The translations under genes and the position numbers were made by a program. Below the pieces are notes generated by a model, which was not told the origin of the DNA, ran no database searches, and saw nothing but the letters and a program-made list of their open reading frames with translations. From Phytophthora colocasiae (taxonomy: Eukaryota > Oomycota > Peronosporomycetes > Peronosporales > Peronosporaceae): a DNA stretch of 64,000 bases. Below, in pieces: positions 54,401 through 64,000 of this stretch. The stretch spans positions 62,001 through 126,000 of the forward strand of contig JAGKQI010000012.1 of the NCBI GenBank assembly GCA_018806915.1. The letters run 5' to 3'. The first letter of the stretch is position 1. Each line of letters starts with the position of its first letter.

Positions 54401-54511
54401 TTCTTCGCCAACAAGACCTCTTCAGAAGTCACCTGGAAGAATAACCCGCCTACCGACGGGTACACAAGGTGAATCACACACAGCTAGATCACGGGTCATC
54501 ATTTTGACGAG

Positions 54512-55271
54512 GTGACAGATGAGTTCAAGCACGTAACGGTGGAGCTCGCGCGCATGGAGCAGCGGTTCGAACGACAGCGAGAGAGAGATCGAAGAATGGT
54601 GTCGTCCAACCTGAGGGAGCTTATGGCGCTTCACAGTCGAGACATGCGCGAGCTGCTCGCGTTCAAGCGAGCTTCGATGAAGACACTTCAAGCCCAATCC
54701 AACATCTTTAGCAGTCTTCCAGTTCGACCGGACGACTCGCCACAGATTCGAGAGATTAAGCAGCTATTGGCGCGACGCGAAAACGAGAGACAAATCACGG
54801 AGATCAAGATTTTCCACGCGCGAAACCCAAAGCGGAAGTACGCAACAGTCCAAGCCAAGACAGATGCGAGCATCGCCGACCTGATTGCGACGACCCGTGC
54901 TGAAGTCGACAAGAAGCTGGACGATCTCGACGAGGTATGCGCTTCAGCTTTTGTTTTCATCTTGCGGACTAATAGTCATGTTCCAGGGCAGCCACGACCA
55001 AAAATCATTTATCTCAGACGCACAATCAAAACGAGAAAGCATCCGGCGGTCGATAAGATCCTCATCGAGACTCTCCGGAGAGTCCTCGACAAAGAAGCGC
55101 AAGCTGAGCACGACGACATCTTCGTCAAATACTGCTGCGATCTCATTGTTGATCCACTCATGTCAAGTTTTGATATCCCAGGGTATACTAGACAATAGAG
55201 ATTTTTGTTTTTGCCTCGTCAACGACTTTGGTCCTACTCCTTTTCATCCACACCAACGCGACGCTTCTTAA
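54512..55271 (+). CDS. Possible host gene, coiled-coil protein of unknown function
   Basis: The first 141 codons (54512-54934) code a charged, helical protein (VTVELARMEQRFERQRERDR, QIREIKQLLARRENERQITE, ATTRAEVDKKLDDLDE). At 54935 a GTATGC donor is followed by ctaatag and ttccag, giving a possible 52 nt intron (54935-54986). Splicing would lead to a Ser-rich end with STKKRKLS, a possible nuclear signal, to 55271. Without splicing the frame stays open to 55198 with an equally natural end (AVDKILIETLRRVLDKEAQA). The choice cannot be made from sequence. No family recognised. Confidence 0.55.
54935..54986 (+). other. Possible intron
   Basis: GTATGC...CTAATAG...CAG, 52 nt. Removal changes the frame. 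Confidence 0.45.
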
Positions 55272-55431
55272 GCCGTCATGTCCACGATCTCGCCGGTCGT
55301 CGCGCCACAGCTTTCACCGCTGCTCGCGTCCGTCTCGTATTTTTTTTACTGCCCTTCGCGGCGTCGTTCTCGTCGTTCTCGGCGTCCTTGGCGTGCTTGC
55401 GGGCTTCTTGGCGAGGTGTACCCCCGTACTC

Positions 55432-55656
55432 GCAGCAACTGCTTGCGTCAATCATCGCCCACGTTCCTTGATACAAGAATCCTTGAAATCCAGGACTGGA
55501 CAGACTCCATACGAAGACGAAGAAACAGAACGTCGCGGAGATCAAGCTGCTCAAGTTTTTCCCCAAGGCCGACATGATGCAGCTCAGGCAAGTCCTGGAT
55601 TTCAAGGATTCTTGGATCAATGAAGGCGGACGACGATTGACGCAAGCAGTTGCTGC
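55432..55656. repeat. 65 bp imperfect inverted repeat (fold-back)
   Basis: Arms 55432-55496 and 55592-55656 with a 95-base loop. The inner part (caagaatccttgaaatccag and complement) is perfect. Overlapping frames on both strands look like by-products. Confidence 0.85.
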
Positions 55657-55856
55657 GATCTTTGAGGGTTGACTTCGGGTCAGGCCGTTGTCCGAGTCGC
55701 TCCACGTGTCGCGAAGCAATTGCTGGAGGTTCATCCTCGGGTGCAAGCAAAAGAGTTATGGCGGTCTTGAGCAGCCGGCAGCAAAGAGCGCAAGCGTCAC
55801 GCAGACGTTTAACGCGGTCGAACAGATCATCTTGAAAATGCATGACTGTACTCTCA

Positions 55857-56215
55857 TGTCGTATAGACGGGCCAATCAGCCAGTTTTTTTTAAAACAATA
55901 TTCATCAATATTTTACTTCACTATTCAAAAACTTGTGAGGTGGGTATTTCGACACGGGAGAAATAATGGTGAGATCCTTATGTGACATAGACAGTCCATT
56001 CAGCAGTTTTTCAGAACTTTCTCAATATTGCACTTCACTATACGAAAACTTGTGAGGTGTATTTCAACAGGGGAAGATGCTGGTTAGACCCCATATGACA
56101 TAGACGGACCAATCAACCGGTTTTTAGAACTTTCACTTCATTACACAAAAATTAGAGAGGTAGGGTATTTCGACACAACGAATACGATGGTAATACTCCT
56201 ATGTAGCATAGACAG
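55857..56215. repeat. Diverged tandem repeat, 108-124 bp units
   Basis: tagac followed by g/ccaat or ccatt marks unit starts at 55864, 55988, 56101 and 56209. Each unit contains cttcact...aaaacttgtgaggt and a ttc(g/a)aca(c/g)g block. Confidence 0.8.
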
Positions 56216-56450
56216 GACGAACACCCGTATGACATCTCCACGATAAAACCTCCTTGGATAAGCAAATACGGACTTGAGATATAAGATCCAACAGACGCAC
56301 AACGTACCATCGGAACGAGCAAGATAAATGGCATTGTTTCCATGTGCGTAAGAAAGGGACATTGTAGATATAGCCAATGATAGCGTTATAGAACAGCCTG
56401 ACACCCTGGGCTTCTCCAACAGTGTGATCTGGGCTCTACGGACGATGACC
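56145..56450 (-). repeat. Dispersed repeat family, copy 3 (inverted)
   Basis: The complement carries cctttcttacgcacatgg, the atggtac and atatctcaagtc blocks, and ctatgctacat, as in copies 1 and 2. It merges with the 108-124 bp tandem repeat. Confidence 0.7.
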
Positions 56451-56708
56451 AAACGGGATCACTGAGTGATCGCCTCCGTACAAGATCGGCTCCGGGTTAA
56501 ATTGGGCTCAAGCCTCGACGTGGGCCCCCCTGCCAGTTGGATCCTGGTTCTTCGGGCAGCGACCAAGTGGGATCGCGCGGCACCTCCGACTAAGTACGAT
56601 ATCGGTTCTCGATCGACTCACGGCTCGACCCGAAACTTTGGACACCTCTTGGCCTGATCCTGACTCCCCAAACGAAGACCAAGCGGGATCACGAGGCGAT
56701 CACATCCC

Positions 56709-56777
56709 GATTAAGTACGAGATCGGCTCCCGATTAAGTATCGTATCGCCTCCTGATTAAGTATTGCATCAGCTCCA
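56709..56777. repeat. 23 bp tandem repeat, three copies
   Basis: gattaagta begins copies at 56709, 56732 and 56755. The surrounding sequence has related gggatc/cgatc words from 56460 on. Confidence 0.8.
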
Positions 56778-57146
56778 GATCGGGGTTAGGGGAACCAAGT
56801 TAGAGATCAGCCATGTAGCCAGTGTCATGTGATCGTAGGATAGTAAATCAGGATGGGATTAGTAGGCATAGGAATAATCATAAACAGAAGCGAATTTGTA
56901 CTTAATCTCGGGTCTTGATGTTCACCCCTCACTTACTCTTTCACTGCCTTACTCACTTTGTTTGTTAGCCAGATCGCGAGTTACCCTGTAACTTTCCGCC
57001 TGCACCCGTAAACTTACCCAACTTGTCCGCTCTATTACAGCTTTCCCCTATCCCTATGTCCTCATGTGTCCACGTGGATGTTTCGAGGCATATTGTAAAA
57101 TGTTGTGTGAGTGGACGGCATAAGTATGTGTGGCGCACATGCCCCG
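56778..57146. other. Intergenic, no gene seen
   Basis: No coding region or repeat recognised. The DNA directly before the 5S-like stretch is unremarkable. Confidence 0.45.
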
Positions 57147-57214
57147 GTGTAGACGGCCATCTTAGGCTGAGAACACCATATCCCGTTCGCTCTGTGAAGT
57201 TAAGCAGCCTCAAG
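57147..57214 (+). ncRNA. 5S rRNA-derived fragment (pseudogene or SINE head)
   Basis: acggccat, ttaggctgagaacacc, tcccgttcgctct and gaagttaagcagcct follow the order of the first ~70 nt of eukaryotic 5S rRNA, including the internal box A region. The 3' half (box C) is absent and unrelated sequence follows. Either a truncated 5S pseudogene or the head of a 5S-derived SINE. Confidence 0.75.
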
Positions 57215-57621
57215 GGAAGCGCGAAGCGAATGAAAAATCCAAATGTATCCACTACGTCACGTTCCCACGATACCGGTAGAGTTGCAGTTAGTAAGATGTT
57301 TTGCACACTAAATTTTGCCAAAACCAATGGGGATTCATTACCTGAAGTGTTTTGTTGTCAGAGCCATGTGAGATTCATCAAAAAATATTCTCGAAAGTTT
57401 GTTCTGAAGACGTAAAGTGTTCACATACTTTGAAAACGCTGGATGAGATATTAGCTCAACTTGGACGAACACCAACGAAAAAATATCTGTGTACGGACTC
57501 ATATCTGTGTCCTATGCTGAGCAGTTAATTGTAAGAACTTTACAGCCTCGAAAAGAATGGCAGTAAGAGGAACAACCACAATCACAACACAGTTCGGCTC
57601 CAAAAATGATGCCAACTGATA

Positions 57622-57823
57622 CAGTGCGCGCCGAAATTATAGCCGCACTCGACAAGTGGGTCTATTTCGTAGAGAACCAAGAACGTGTAGCTACCTGAGG
57701 GTCTCAAAGTCGTGTAAAATGAATAGAAAACGTATACAGCAAGCGAAGGTGACAAATTCCAAGAAGGCTTCGAGCGGAGGCACAAAATCTATTTTTAGGT
57801 CGGATCAAAATTATAGCCGCACT
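57622..57823 (+). repeat. Left 202 bp TIR of the Tc1-like element
   Basis: The motif aattatagccgcact occurs at both its outer and inner end, an IR/DR layout with two likely transposase sites per end. Confidence 0.93.
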
Positions 57824-57954
57824 CGGAGTTATAAAGTTCAGTCGGGTAAAAAGCAAAATTGGAATGGTTATTTACGAAATAAATGAGACCTGTAGAAAGC
57901 TTTTTGAAAGACCTTTTTGAATCTGTTCTTAGATTCGCACAGAAGTGAAGAACG

Positions 57955-58958
57955 ATGCCACGAGGCAAGCAGCTAACCGAGGAGGAGTGTGTAGCAATAA
58001 ACGAGCACCTTAGAGGCGGGAGGAGCAACCGGGAGATCGGTAGGCTCATTGGGCGTGACGAGAAGGCTATCAGGAACTACTTAAAGCGCGGAAAAGCGTC
58101 TTCAGTGACGCGAAGGACTGGAAGAAAGCCCAAAATAGTCGGCCGGGAGGCCAGGCGCGTCATCCGGCTGGTCATTGTGCGAAACTTGTCTGCCCGAGAG
58201 ATCTCTGGACTACTTCTATCGAAACCAAGCAAGTCTACTGTGCTTCGAGTACTACGTAGCAGCCGCTATGTCACGTACGCCAAGCGCAAACTCACCCCTG
58301 CTATTAAGCCGCACCACAAGAAGGCTAGGGTAGCCTTTGCGGAGCGTTACGCCGGTAAACGGGTCTTTTGGAGACGCGTATTATTCACGGATGAGAAGAA
58401 GTTCAATTTAGATGGGCCGGACGGGTTTAGATTCTACTGGCACGACTTGCGTGCACCCGAAACTCATGTCAAAGCGGGTCAATGGTGGAGGCAGCGTCAT
58501 GATTTGGGCGGGGGTAAGCTGGCATGGAAACACTGAGCTCGTATTTCTAAAGGGCAAGCAGGACTCAGCTAAGTATACTGAGACGCTGAGCGCTAGTATG
58601 CTTCCTTGTCTAAGAACTGGGGTCAAAATTGGGCAATTTGACTCCAATTTTCCAGCAAGACAATGCCTCTATACATGCCTCGAGGCCCACCAAGGACTTC
58701 TTAGCCGCTCACAACATTGAGACGTTGCCGTGGCCTGCCAAGAGCCCCGATCTCAACATCATAGAGAACATGTGGGGGCTTCTGGCACGCCGGGTGTACG
58801 CCAATGGGCGCCAATTCGACAAGCCCGCAGACTTGATCCGACAGATTAAGCTGGAGTGGTCCCGAATTGATCCAGAGTATATTAGGAATCTAGTACGAAG
58901 TGTCCCCAAACGTCTAGAAGCCACACGGCTTTTGAAAGGAGCGAAGACAGGTTATTGA
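57955..58958 (+). pseudogene. Tc1-like transposase (DD34E), two frameshifts
   Basis: The first frame (57955 on) begins MPRGKQLTEEECVAINEHL with paired HTH (SNREIGRLIGRDEKAIRNYL; TGRKPK linker) and first Asp in LFTDEKKFNLDG. A shift near 58463 leads to VNGGGSVMIWAGVSWHGN. A second near 58635 leads to PIFQQDNASIH (second Asp) and SPDLNIIENMWG (Glu), with 34 residues between Asp and Glu. It ends RLEATRLLKGAKTGY. Length is normal for the family. Confidence 0.93.
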
Positions 58959-58981
58959 AGCAATGCTCATGTAAGCCAACC

Positions 58982-59183
58982 AGTGCGGCTATAATTTTGA
59001 TCCGACCTAAAAATAGATTTTGTGCCTCCGCTCGAAGCCTTCTTGGAATTTGTCACCTTCGCTTGCTGTATACGTTTTCTATTCATTTTACACGACTTTG
59101 AGACCCTTAGGTAGCTACACGTTCTTGGTTCTCTACGAAATAGACCCACTTGTTGAGTGCGGCTATAATTTCGGCGTGCACTG
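58982..59183 (-). repeat. Right 202 bp TIR of the Tc1-like element
   Basis: Inverted copy of 57622-57823. A 144 aa minus frame across it is a by-product. Confidence 0.93.
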
Positions 59184-59422
59184 TATAATAGACTTCCCAC
59201 CATTCGTGCGACCAACAAGTTTGTTACACTTTGAATAATCAAAGTTGCAGCAGTGCACTGTTCCACAGATTTAAATGTGGATTGTCGGTCCGACAAAACT
59301 CTCTGCAACAGTAACCTCGCGGGCAAGTAATCTTTAATTTTCAGCCGCCCATTTGCCACTGTGATATTCATTTGTCGCACCAACAACCAAGAATACACCA
59401 CAAAGATTAGAGGCTCTTCTGC

Positions 59423-60620
59423 TTGTCGAACATTCTGTCCACTCTTTCAACGAGATGCTGGTCGTGGCACAGGGTAGACTGGTGTGCGACTTCAACCCAT
59501 AAATCTCTTGGTATGAAATATCAAAATGGATCCAATGGGTTGCCGCACGTCTTCAGATGGGCCATACTCGCCGTTGTACAGACCCGGGTACCGCTCATCG
59601 GGAGGAAATGTGTTTTGGTCAAGGTTCCAACCGTGCGTTCTCATTTTATCCAGCGCATATTCGTCTTTAGCGAAAGCCAGCATAGCGTCCGAATATAATA
59701 CAGGCCATTCACCATTATCCCCGTCGTCGTCATCCTCGCTTTCCCCACTTTCAGCTCGATCATCTCTCTCTTAGGAAGATTCAAAGTCTGCGTCCAGCTC
59801 GTCATGCTCAATACCAGCCTCATCGAAAGTCATTTCATCCTCATCTTCGTCACAATCAGAATCCAGTACATCGTAGTCAGACAGCACCCGATTCGCTGTA
59901 GTAACATGACTGTGTACATACAACATGTCGAAATTAAAACAAGTTGTATAATACAACATGACATCATGTTGTATAAGAAACAAACAGTACATACTACGGG
60001 ATTATGGCTGGTGAAATTTGTTCCGGAAATGAATCGCGTTCGGACGCTAGCCTACAATAGCACAAGCTGTTATACATCATTGCTATTGACGTAGCCTTTA
60101 TCAGTACATACCTCGATGCGACAGAATTGAGAGCTGTCTTCAGAATCAGAGCTGCAATACAAGGTAATGTTAGTTCGTACAACAAACATGTCGTACAGGG
60201 AACATGTTGTACGCACCTGGTACGACTGGTAGCGGAATAAAGCACATGAATATCATGGGGTCTGGTGCGGATACGCTTTGGTGTCATTGGGTCTTGATTA
60301 CCGGGGCACTTCTCTTCTTGGCTTCGCGTGTCTTCTGCTTCTCAGCTTGCTTCTCCACCAACCGCAATCGTGCAGCTTCCTTAGCCCCCTTCCCCTCACG
60401 CTGAGCCGCGCTGGCTTGATCTTGGCGTGCCTTTGTGGCCGCACTCCGTTTTACAGCTTCTACTGCATCCTTCGCTTCTTTCGCAATTGTCTTTGCTGAT
60501 TTCTTCCGAGGCTTCTGCATCAAAACACATTCATGAGTCGTTAGCACAGCGCACCGTAAACATGTTGTAGTACAAGCAAGTTGTATGTACCTTCGGCACA
60601 CTCGCGTCCAGTTTTTTTGC
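59423..60620 (-). pseudogene. Transposase-like gene remnant with several introns (piggyBac-like?)
   Basis: Minus strand. Likely introns are 60515-60590, 60152-60216, 60052-60111 and 59896-59994 (GTACAT, GTGCGT, GTATGT, GTATGT donors; CAG/TAG acceptors). Exons code a Lys/Ala-rich basic start (KPRKKSAKTIAKEAKDAVEA), MTPKRIRTRPHDIHVLYSA, SDSEDSSQFCRIE and ASVRTRFISGTNFTSHN. An acidic block (DSDCDEDEDEMTFDEAG) and GEWPVLYSDAMLAFAKDEYA follow, then RTHGWNLDQNTFPPDERYPG and, after a shift, a LWVEVAHQS word. The acidic N terminus followed by an LW..(I/V)A block suggests piggyBac, without proof. Stops in several exons. Confidence 0.4.
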
Positions 60621-60752
60621 AGCAGGTATCGACCAGGTATAACAACAGGTATTGACCAGGTTTTTAGTTTACCGTTTCTTTTCCGAAATTTTAATTTTCT
60701 TCCGTCTCCCAGCCACTCATCCGGGGCCACGCGGCAGCTCCCACACAGCGCG

Positions 60753-62850
60753 ATGCTGCTTGGTCCGCATGCCGTGAGCAAGGAAGCCAACACGCACGAC
60801 ACCGAGGAATCGGCGGAGGAGGATGAGGAGCAGGACGCGGAGGGGGAGGACGCGGAGGATGAGTACGTGGAGGACAAGGACGCGGAGGAAGAGCAGGAAA
60901 AGACTAAAGATCGAGGGTCGTCTTCACGCCGGCGGAACAAGCGCTCAATTGAAGAAGTGGATGAAGACCTGTTAGTACCTGTTCCACCGTTTAAACAAGA
61001 GCACAAGACCTGGGCTGAGTTTGATCAGGGTATGAAGCAGTATATGGCAGAGACGCACCAAGTGCTGGTCATAAAGGAGGTGATTAACGTTGCAAGACGC
61101 AATACTACGCTCAGAAAACAAATCCAGTACCAAGGGGTGACAGATGACGAGATCCCACTGATACAAACGAGTATGGAGCCGTACCAGCACAAGTTCATCT
61201 GTACTCACGGGTGGCCTGCACGCGAAAGGTCCACGGGCAAGCGCACCATGCACAATCTTCGTCGAACGGAGTGTCGCTTCCAGATGCTAGCTCAAATGAC
61301 GCAGAAGGAAGATGGCTCGTGGGAGATCGCTGTAAAGACCCGACAAACATGGCCACTGTTCATCAAAGCGCTCGTGGAAACACAGGCGTAATTTCAATCA
61401 CAACGGGGCACATGCGTTCTATGGTGGACAGTCTCCCCGAGGTTCTTCAGATGAACTGCACCCATAAGACGAACAAGTGAGTTTTTGTTGTCCATATTGA
61501 TCCAGGTATAACGCCTTGGTTTCCAGGTATTAATCAGTTTTCTTGCTTAGGTATAATTACCAGCTCTTATCCATGGTCGCGGTGGATCAGTTTGGCCAAG
61601 GGCAACCTGTCCAGTACTCGTTGCTGTAGACGAATGCTGACTGGCACATGACCAAGTGTCTAGACCACTTCAAGCGTGCTAACGAGCACTGGCGCTTGGT
61701 TCGTATCGTCATTGTGGATAAGGATATGCGAGAGGTAGACGTTATACGTCAAAAGCTGCCCGGGGCCCGTGTGTTGTTCTGCCATTTTCACGTGATCAAA
61801 TGGCTACAAGAAACTATTCGAAAGTCGAGTAAGTTTGAAGTATACGAACCCGGCGTGTTGACCCAACTTAAACACGCAATCACAAACATGACGTACGCTC
61901 GGACTGACGCGAATTACGAAGAGCATCGAGCGGAGTTCAAAAGTCTGTCATTGCGGGAAGGCCGTTCCGATCTGTGGGATTATTTCGAGAAAAACTGGGA
62001 TGAGTGCAAGGAAATGTGGGTGATAGCACACCGCGTTGATCTGCCACACTTCAACAACCACACCAACAATCGCGTCGAGAGTCTGTTAGGCAAGTTGAAG
62101 CAGCATTTGAAGGGCCATTTATCCATGCACTCGAGCCTACAAGCAAAGAAGAAGAATACTACGCCAAGGTTCAGATGCCCGGAACGTTGCGGGACACAAA
62201 ATTACATCGTACTTGGAATGACGACGCGGTGGGTGGCCGCCGCTGTTAAGACGCAGTACGATGTCGCCATGGATCCGAATATTGCGAGCTCGTACGTCTT
62301 CGTCGATAACGGAGATACAGTCACCGTCCGCTCTGGTGAAATCGAGTATATGCTGCAGAAGGACAGTTGGGAATGCGACTGCGAGTTTGCACTCACCATG
62401 AAACTTCCGTGTCGACATACATAAGCGATGCACCAACAGACGTGTCGTCTGCTGGTATCACCATGCTACGTTGGAAGATGCTGTACAAAAGCTTGAAGTT
62501 GAAGCGCCGCTGCTAAGTATAGATCACGACGAGGTAAATGTTGTTCGAAGCGCAATGGTTAATACATGGCATTTACCTGGACGATACCCGTGTTCATATT
62601 CGCCATACCTGGCCGAAATGATTGGTTCAGCTGCGACTGTGATGGCCGACAAAACATTATTTTCATTACTTGTTGTCGCGAAGTCGGTGAAACTTTGGTC
62701 GCGGAGCAGGGGCGTATAGTGAACCCTGGTTATACAACTACTGAAAATGTGTTTTCAGAGCCGTACAACGGTAGGTTGGCGTGTGGTACCTTGCGGTATC
62801 CTCGTGGGTTCGTTGTCTTCGGAAATATGACCCTCGCCGGAGTCTGAGAA
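60753..62850 (+). pseudogene. MULE transposase, inactivated
   Basis: From ATG 60753: an acidic Asp/Glu tract, then a FAR1/WRKY-like zinc module (KFICTHGW...RRTECRF). After a shift near 61385 comes GVISITTGHM, then LQMNCTHKTNK. Here the first catalytic Asp is Asn (AAC at 61454-61456). A 74 nt GTGAGT...TTAG intron (61477-61550) follows, then YNYQLLSMVAVDQFGQGQP. A TAG at 61627 stands where Glu is usual before TNADWHM. The 61648-62424 frame has VDKDMREVDVIRQKLPGARV, FCHFHV (second Asp region), NNRVESLLGKLK (Glu) and a SWIM finger (CDC...PCRH), then ends in a stop. Coding-like sequence continues out of frame to about 62850. Confidence 0.9.
61477..61550 (+). other. Intron of the MULE transposase
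   Basis: GTGAGT donor and TTAG acceptor. Removal joins AACAA and GTATAAT to give NKYNYQ, the expected family sequence. Confidence 0.85.
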
Positions 62851-64000
62851 TGTGTTGTGAAGAGAAGTAGGGGTTCCCTTGGAGTCTGGTGTCGGTATTC
62901 AGGAGATCCTTCCAGGAGCGTTCGGGAGTCGGAATCTCTGGGAACCAAGATGGTTTCCAGGAAGTCGGCGGTCGAAAAGAAGTGGATATACTAGAGAAAG
63001 CCTGAAATCGGTGTCTGAATATCACAAATCCAGAACCGAGATGCCTGACTTTCAGAGATAAACAACCAATATACAGAGTTCGGAAATATACAAATATATA
63101 CAGCCGTTCTTATTCTTTCTAGGCCCTTGAACGGTGGGCTAACACTCCAGGTCAATTAGGGACTTGCTACCAGACACCTGGTCTGTCTGGTATCCCTTTA
63201 CGTTCGCGCACCACCCTCTAGTATAGAGGGAAAATATAAACCAATACAATCGGCTATATATAACAGTCTACCTTGCACTCTGAAAACGACTGTCTAGTTT
63301 CCAGAGCCTGTCCAAACGAGCAATATGAAATGGGCTACCGCTAGAGACAAAACAAACGACCCAACTAGGATATGGAATAGGCGGGTCCTTTCAGGTCGCT
63401 ACGTTACCTGATCTCCACCTAAGGGGATTGAATTTGGTGGAGATCACACGACGTACGTGATGACGCAGTGGCTTGGATACCTCTCAAGCGGACTTGTGCA
63501 GTAGCAAGCAAATTGAACTCTGTTTATCGTTTATCTTCCTCATAACTATCATATATATCTGGTAACTCTCTCCTTCTTGTCGTCTTTTGCGTCCTTTATG
63601 CAGTCAGTCTTCATATCTCAGGTACTCTTGGTCTTTGTATACATCTGGTAATTTGACTTGGTCTCAGTATGCAGTCTGTGCAGCCGATCTCGATGGGTTG
63701 ACAGGTAGAGACGTCATTACGGGGGATGTGCAGGTCAGTAATCACTTGAATGCGTGACTTGAACTTGGGTTCACTTGGTTTCAGTATGGTCTTGAATCTT
63801 CGGTATTTTCAGGGTCTGGTATTCTGGTTTTCAGAGTCTGATATCACTTGGTTTTCAGAGTCTTAGTCGCTCAGAGTTAGAGATACCAGAGTCTTGAGTA
63901 CGAAACCAGAGTACGGAGCACCAATGCTTCAACGTACATGGAGATCTTGAGGGTTGCGCGGGTGCGCGGCGTCCGGCGCGCGATACTTGGTCTCTGCGGG
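62851..64000. other. No gene seen; short degenerate repeats
   Basis: AT-rich tracts near 63060-63120 and a TATA-like tatataacag at about 63256 could belong to an LTR or promoter. No partner copy is in the window. Words of the type ggttttcagagtct recur at 63825-63863, and related cagagtc/ccagagt words follow to 63915. Confidence 0.45.

Larger units (their letters stand above)
57622..59183 (+). mobile_element. Tc1-like DNA transposon
   Basis: 1562 bp between TA dinucleotides (57620-57621, 59184-59185) with 202 bp terminal inverted repeats and a DD34E transposase. TIRs differ by only a few bases, so the copy is fairly young, but the transposase has two frameshifts. Confidence 0.95.

Noticed and set aside
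58967..59401. 144-residue minus-strand frame over the Tc1 right TIR
   Set aside because: Most of it lies in the TIR, and the same peptide appears from the left TIR, so it is not a gene.
60528..61006. N-terminal half of a 240-residue minus-strand frame
   Set aside because: Its Ser-rich part is the antisense shadow of the acidic MULE N terminus; only the Lys/Ala-rich part below 60515 looks real.
63240..63290. Promoter at tatataacag
   Set aside because: A TATA-like word alone, with no gene downstream in the window, is not enough.

Overview
The window is eukaryotic repeat-rich DNA. Chromodomain Ty3/gypsy elements, Tc1/IS630 and pogo-type transposons, a MULE with a GT-AG intron, short introns with CTAAC/CTAAT-like branch sites and no bacterial-style operons suggest an oomycete of the Phytophthora/Peronosporales type. 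This is an inference from element style; no ribosomal or single-copy marker is present to prove it. Almost every recognisable coding sequence belongs to a mobile element and most are broken.

Layout. 1-23865 and 31751-33870: a head-to-tail array of about 21 copies of a ~1.23 kb unit. Each unit carries a decayed, internally deleted pogo-like (DDE_1) transposase: a zinc-finger/HTH N-terminal part and a 79-residue DDE fragment with two of the three catalytic Asp. 23866-31745: a nearly complete minus-strand Ty3/gypsy element (412 bp LTRs, TSD ACTCG) inserted in the array. 33871-41690: mostly anonymous DNA with small remnants, including a possible Crypton-like recombinase and an LTR-like piece. 41690-43920: a pogo-like transposase remnant split by a 1454 bp IS630/Tc1-like element. 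45296-53575: a second Ty3/gypsy element on the plus strand, related to the first (same LTR start and same primer-binding site) but full of stops and frameshifts. 54512-55271: one possible intron-containing host gene. 55432-57214: small inverted, tandem and 5S-rRNA-derived repeats. 57622-59183: a Tc1-like element with 202 bp TIRs. 59423-60620 (minus): a piggyBac-like remnant with several introns. 60753-62850: a MULE transposase pseudogene. 62850-64000: no gene seen.

Most notable signal. The second gypsy element is packed with short perfect hairpins: about 100 by eye with arms of 7-13 bp and short loops, roughly one per 80 bp, through LTR, gag, pol, linker and the antisense ORF. This is about tenfold above a rough random expectation, and the surrounding DNA does not show it. 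Some hairpins are built from codon choices that the sister element, coding the same peptide, does not use. Second, both gypsy elements carry a long ORF on the strand opposite gag-pol. It opens inside the 3' LTR, contains an acidic patch, ends in a coiled coil, and stops opposite the integrase LKPY motif.
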